Assembly: GCA_900551515.1 (NCBI GenBank)
Contig: URWH01000015.1
Coordinates: 1-17,183 of the forward strand
Source: an uncultured Porphyromonadaceae bacterium
GTDB taxonomy: Bacteria; Bacteroidota; Bacteroidia; Bacteroidales; Muribaculaceae
Length of the DNA: 17,183 nt
Direction: 5' to 3'
The notes under the pieces: generated by a model
What the model was told of the DNA's origin: nothing
The model's database searches: none
Seen by the model: only the letters and a program-made list of their open reading frames with translations
Translations under genes and position numbers: made by a program
Part shown: positions 16,601 to 17,183 of the stretch, in pieces
How positions within the stretch are numbered: position 1 is the first letter of the stretch
How the letters are laid out: each line of letters begins with the position of its first letter

Positions 16601-16930
16601 GAACTCAATGGGCTGGCCCTGCCAGACCACTTCGGCGTCTTTGTAACCCACAGACGTGATTTTCAACTTGGTGCCGGGCTTGACATTGGCGATGGAGAAT
16701 TCACCGTCGATGTTTGTAGCTGAACCCTGTGCGGGATTGTTGGCAACACGCACAGATGCACCGATCATCGGATCGCCGAATTCATCCAGGATGACACCGG
16801 TCGCAGCGTTAGCCGTGGGGGCGGCGGCAGCAGGCGCCGGAGCCGCATAGGCCGGCATGGTCCAAACCATGGCGCCCATGAGGGAAACAGCGATGATAAT
16901 TTTGCTTACTGATTTGATTGGTTTTAGCAT
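13640..16930 (-). CDS. SusC/RagA-like TonB-linked outer-membrane transporter
   Basis: This 1096-residue protein imports oligosaccharides across the outer membrane with energy from TonB. A signal peptide ends near A29 (MPAYA), followed by a short Ala/Pro-rich linker. A carboxypeptidase D regulatory-like domain covers about 43-115 (DPMIGASV, GEFSIANV, SVGYKD). A TonB-box-like VVVTAMGI lies at 122-129. The plug covers about 133-271, with the SusC signature LKGPNAAALYGSAANNGVIV at 244-263. The remainder is the beta-barrel, which ends in LKFNF with the terminal aromatic residue typical of outer-membrane barrels. It is the first gene of the unit, with the SusD-like gene 20 bp behind it. The ATG at 16930 sits directly before the signal peptide. 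There is no FecR-interacting secretin/TonB short N-terminal (STN) domain before the carboxypeptidase-like domain, so control through an anti-sigma factor is less likely for this transporter. Confidence 0.96.
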   Translation of the reverse strand: MLKPIKSVSKIIIAVSLMGAMVWTMPAYAAPAPAAAAPTANAATGVILDEFGDPMIGASVRVANNPAQGSATNIDGEFSIANVKPGTKLKITSVGYKDAEVVWQGQPIEFTMELNSKMLGDVVVTAMGIKREEKTLTYAVQTIKNDEVTRIKETNFVNALQGKSAGLTITPNNSGAGGGASRIVLRGSTSILGSNQPLIVIDGVPMTNGMGSQMTDGIDMGGGKSGDDLLSTINPEDIENMTVLKGPNAAALYGSAANNGVIVITTKSGAQGTVNVNISSSTSIDRIAMYPKQQQYYGITDAKTWAAWGPRVGTRTADEVAAYPWLMNGARESVKDYFQTGVTLNNGITLSGGTEMSRTYFSYNNTYQDGIIPRNKFTRNNVMLKESFSLFNKRVNVTASLNWIHQKTENSPVVGKALSGLFALYRTPADVDMRYWKNNYRHLGTASDYLVNDPAEGNPKLVGQPIQTWNWNIDYLNNPWWVQNMVNDQVKRDRILGNLTLDWTIWKNLKYQTRFSVDMVFDNSLNEEYATMFRAGWDYKGGKYYSSNSRTSDIYNDHMFTWNDRFNDKIDVNVALGGSFTRHYSRSTTIVTGIDTSGIPNAFVPQNNRNYRPSNPNGSSTSASDSWDYTDWSSALFGTVSVGLFDKVYLDGSYRRDWCQAFQQFTEKGDYKSFGYYSFGANVLIDKFFNQDYKAAPWLDQLKWRGSYSVVGNAVPNTLFARQSMSFSDGSLSTKPPTFDDPKPETTTAFETGIDAWMFNNKFNVDLTYYNSTLRNQFLYISTANGESKPVNTGKIRNTGVEISMGYRWAINKDWTWQTNVNFAYNDNKILETYMQDNGLPYIYEVGPKAFHIKYLEGGKFGDIYVNSFKRDANGHIVLSGYEKTDASGNTYIDYENAVPTMASGLYETKVGNTASPYTLGWSNTFTWKNFTLYFLIDGRIGGKVMSLTEPDLDRYGISTRSGEARLAAEADPENLMAVGSNGQPIYLMYLPDGSGRKISVQKYFETVGQNPMEDHVYNATNFRMRDIALSYSLPNLFGQSKGMTAQFSVKNAFFLYKDSPVDPDISVSAANGYSGIDSYALPTLRSYCITLKFNF

Positions 16931-17109
16931 AAGGTAAATATAATTACTATTTGATTTTCCTTGATTGCGATATGATAATGGCCCCTTTTTACAGACTGGG
17001 TTAGCACAGTGATTTACAGAGATTTAAGGCCAAACTGACGGCGTGCAGTCAACCCTGCTTAGCGTATAGACAAGGCTAAAATGCACGACGGCAACAAACT
17101 AAATCCTCA

Positions 17110-17117
17110 CAAAGATA
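17110..17117 (-). promoter_or_regulatory. Probable -7 element of the SusC/SusD/lipoprotein operon
   Basis: TATCTTTG on the minus strand is a perfect match to the Bacteroidota -7 consensus TAnnTTTG. No -33 TTTG is found 19-21 bases upstream (the bases there are ACCG-like), as is common at promoters that need an activator. Transcription would start near 17103, leaving a leader of about 170 nt (16931-17103) in which I see no clear riboswitch or open frame. Confidence 0.45.
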
Positions 17118-17183
17118 TGAAATTTGTTTTTAGATTCGGTGCTATTTTATTAAAAAAATTTCACGAAAGATGCAGATTTAACA

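Overview
The window looks like a Bacteroidales chromosome, most likely a gut Muribaculaceae-type organism. This rests on a SusC/SusD pair, Bacteroidota-style lipoprotein signals, -7 boxes of the TAnnTTTG type, moderately high GC in the genes with AT-rich spacers, and C-terminal type IX secretion (T9SS)-like sorting domains. The genus assignment is inference; no rRNA or tRNA gene is present. All six genes that I accept lie on the minus strand, so the biological order runs from right to left.

Region by region, in the direction of transcription: (1) 17183-16931 is a leader with a good -7 box. (2) 16930-9544 is a tight three-gene unit: a SusC-like TonB-dependent transporter, a SusD-like lipoprotein 20 bp later, and a lipoprotein with Ig-like domains 14 bp after that, in the position of a SusE/F-type surface glycan-binding protein. 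(3) 9543-9257 holds a long-stem terminator whose loop and arm overlap a plausible promoter for the next gene. (4) 9256-5423 encodes a large secreted multidomain protein with a family GH85 endo-beta-N-acetylglucosaminidase-like catalytic region, a LamG-like domain and a T9SS-like tail. (5) 5422-5027 holds a strong terminator and a 90-bp array of ten 9-bp units. (6) 5026-1121 encodes a second GH85-like protein, a full-length diverged paralogue of the first. (7) 1120-1 holds a REP-associated tyrosine transposase (RAYT) gene flanked by GGAG-type REP palindromes.

Taken together, regions 2 to 6 read as a small polysaccharide utilisation locus for N-glycans of glycoproteins. Two secreted endoglycosidases would release glycans by cutting the GlcNAc-GlcNAc core. 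The SusD-like protein and the Ig-domain lipoprotein would capture them at the cell surface, and the SusC-like barrel would import them with TonB energy. The exo-glycosidases and the regulator expected for such a locus are not in this window. The substrate is inferred from the GH85 assignment only.

The most notable points are the pair of GH85-like paralogues that appear to be sent out by T9SS rather than as lipoproteins, their unusual active-site surroundings, the RAYT/REP system at the left edge, the 9-bp TTAA-containing array, and the overlapping terminator and promoter between the two parts of the locus.
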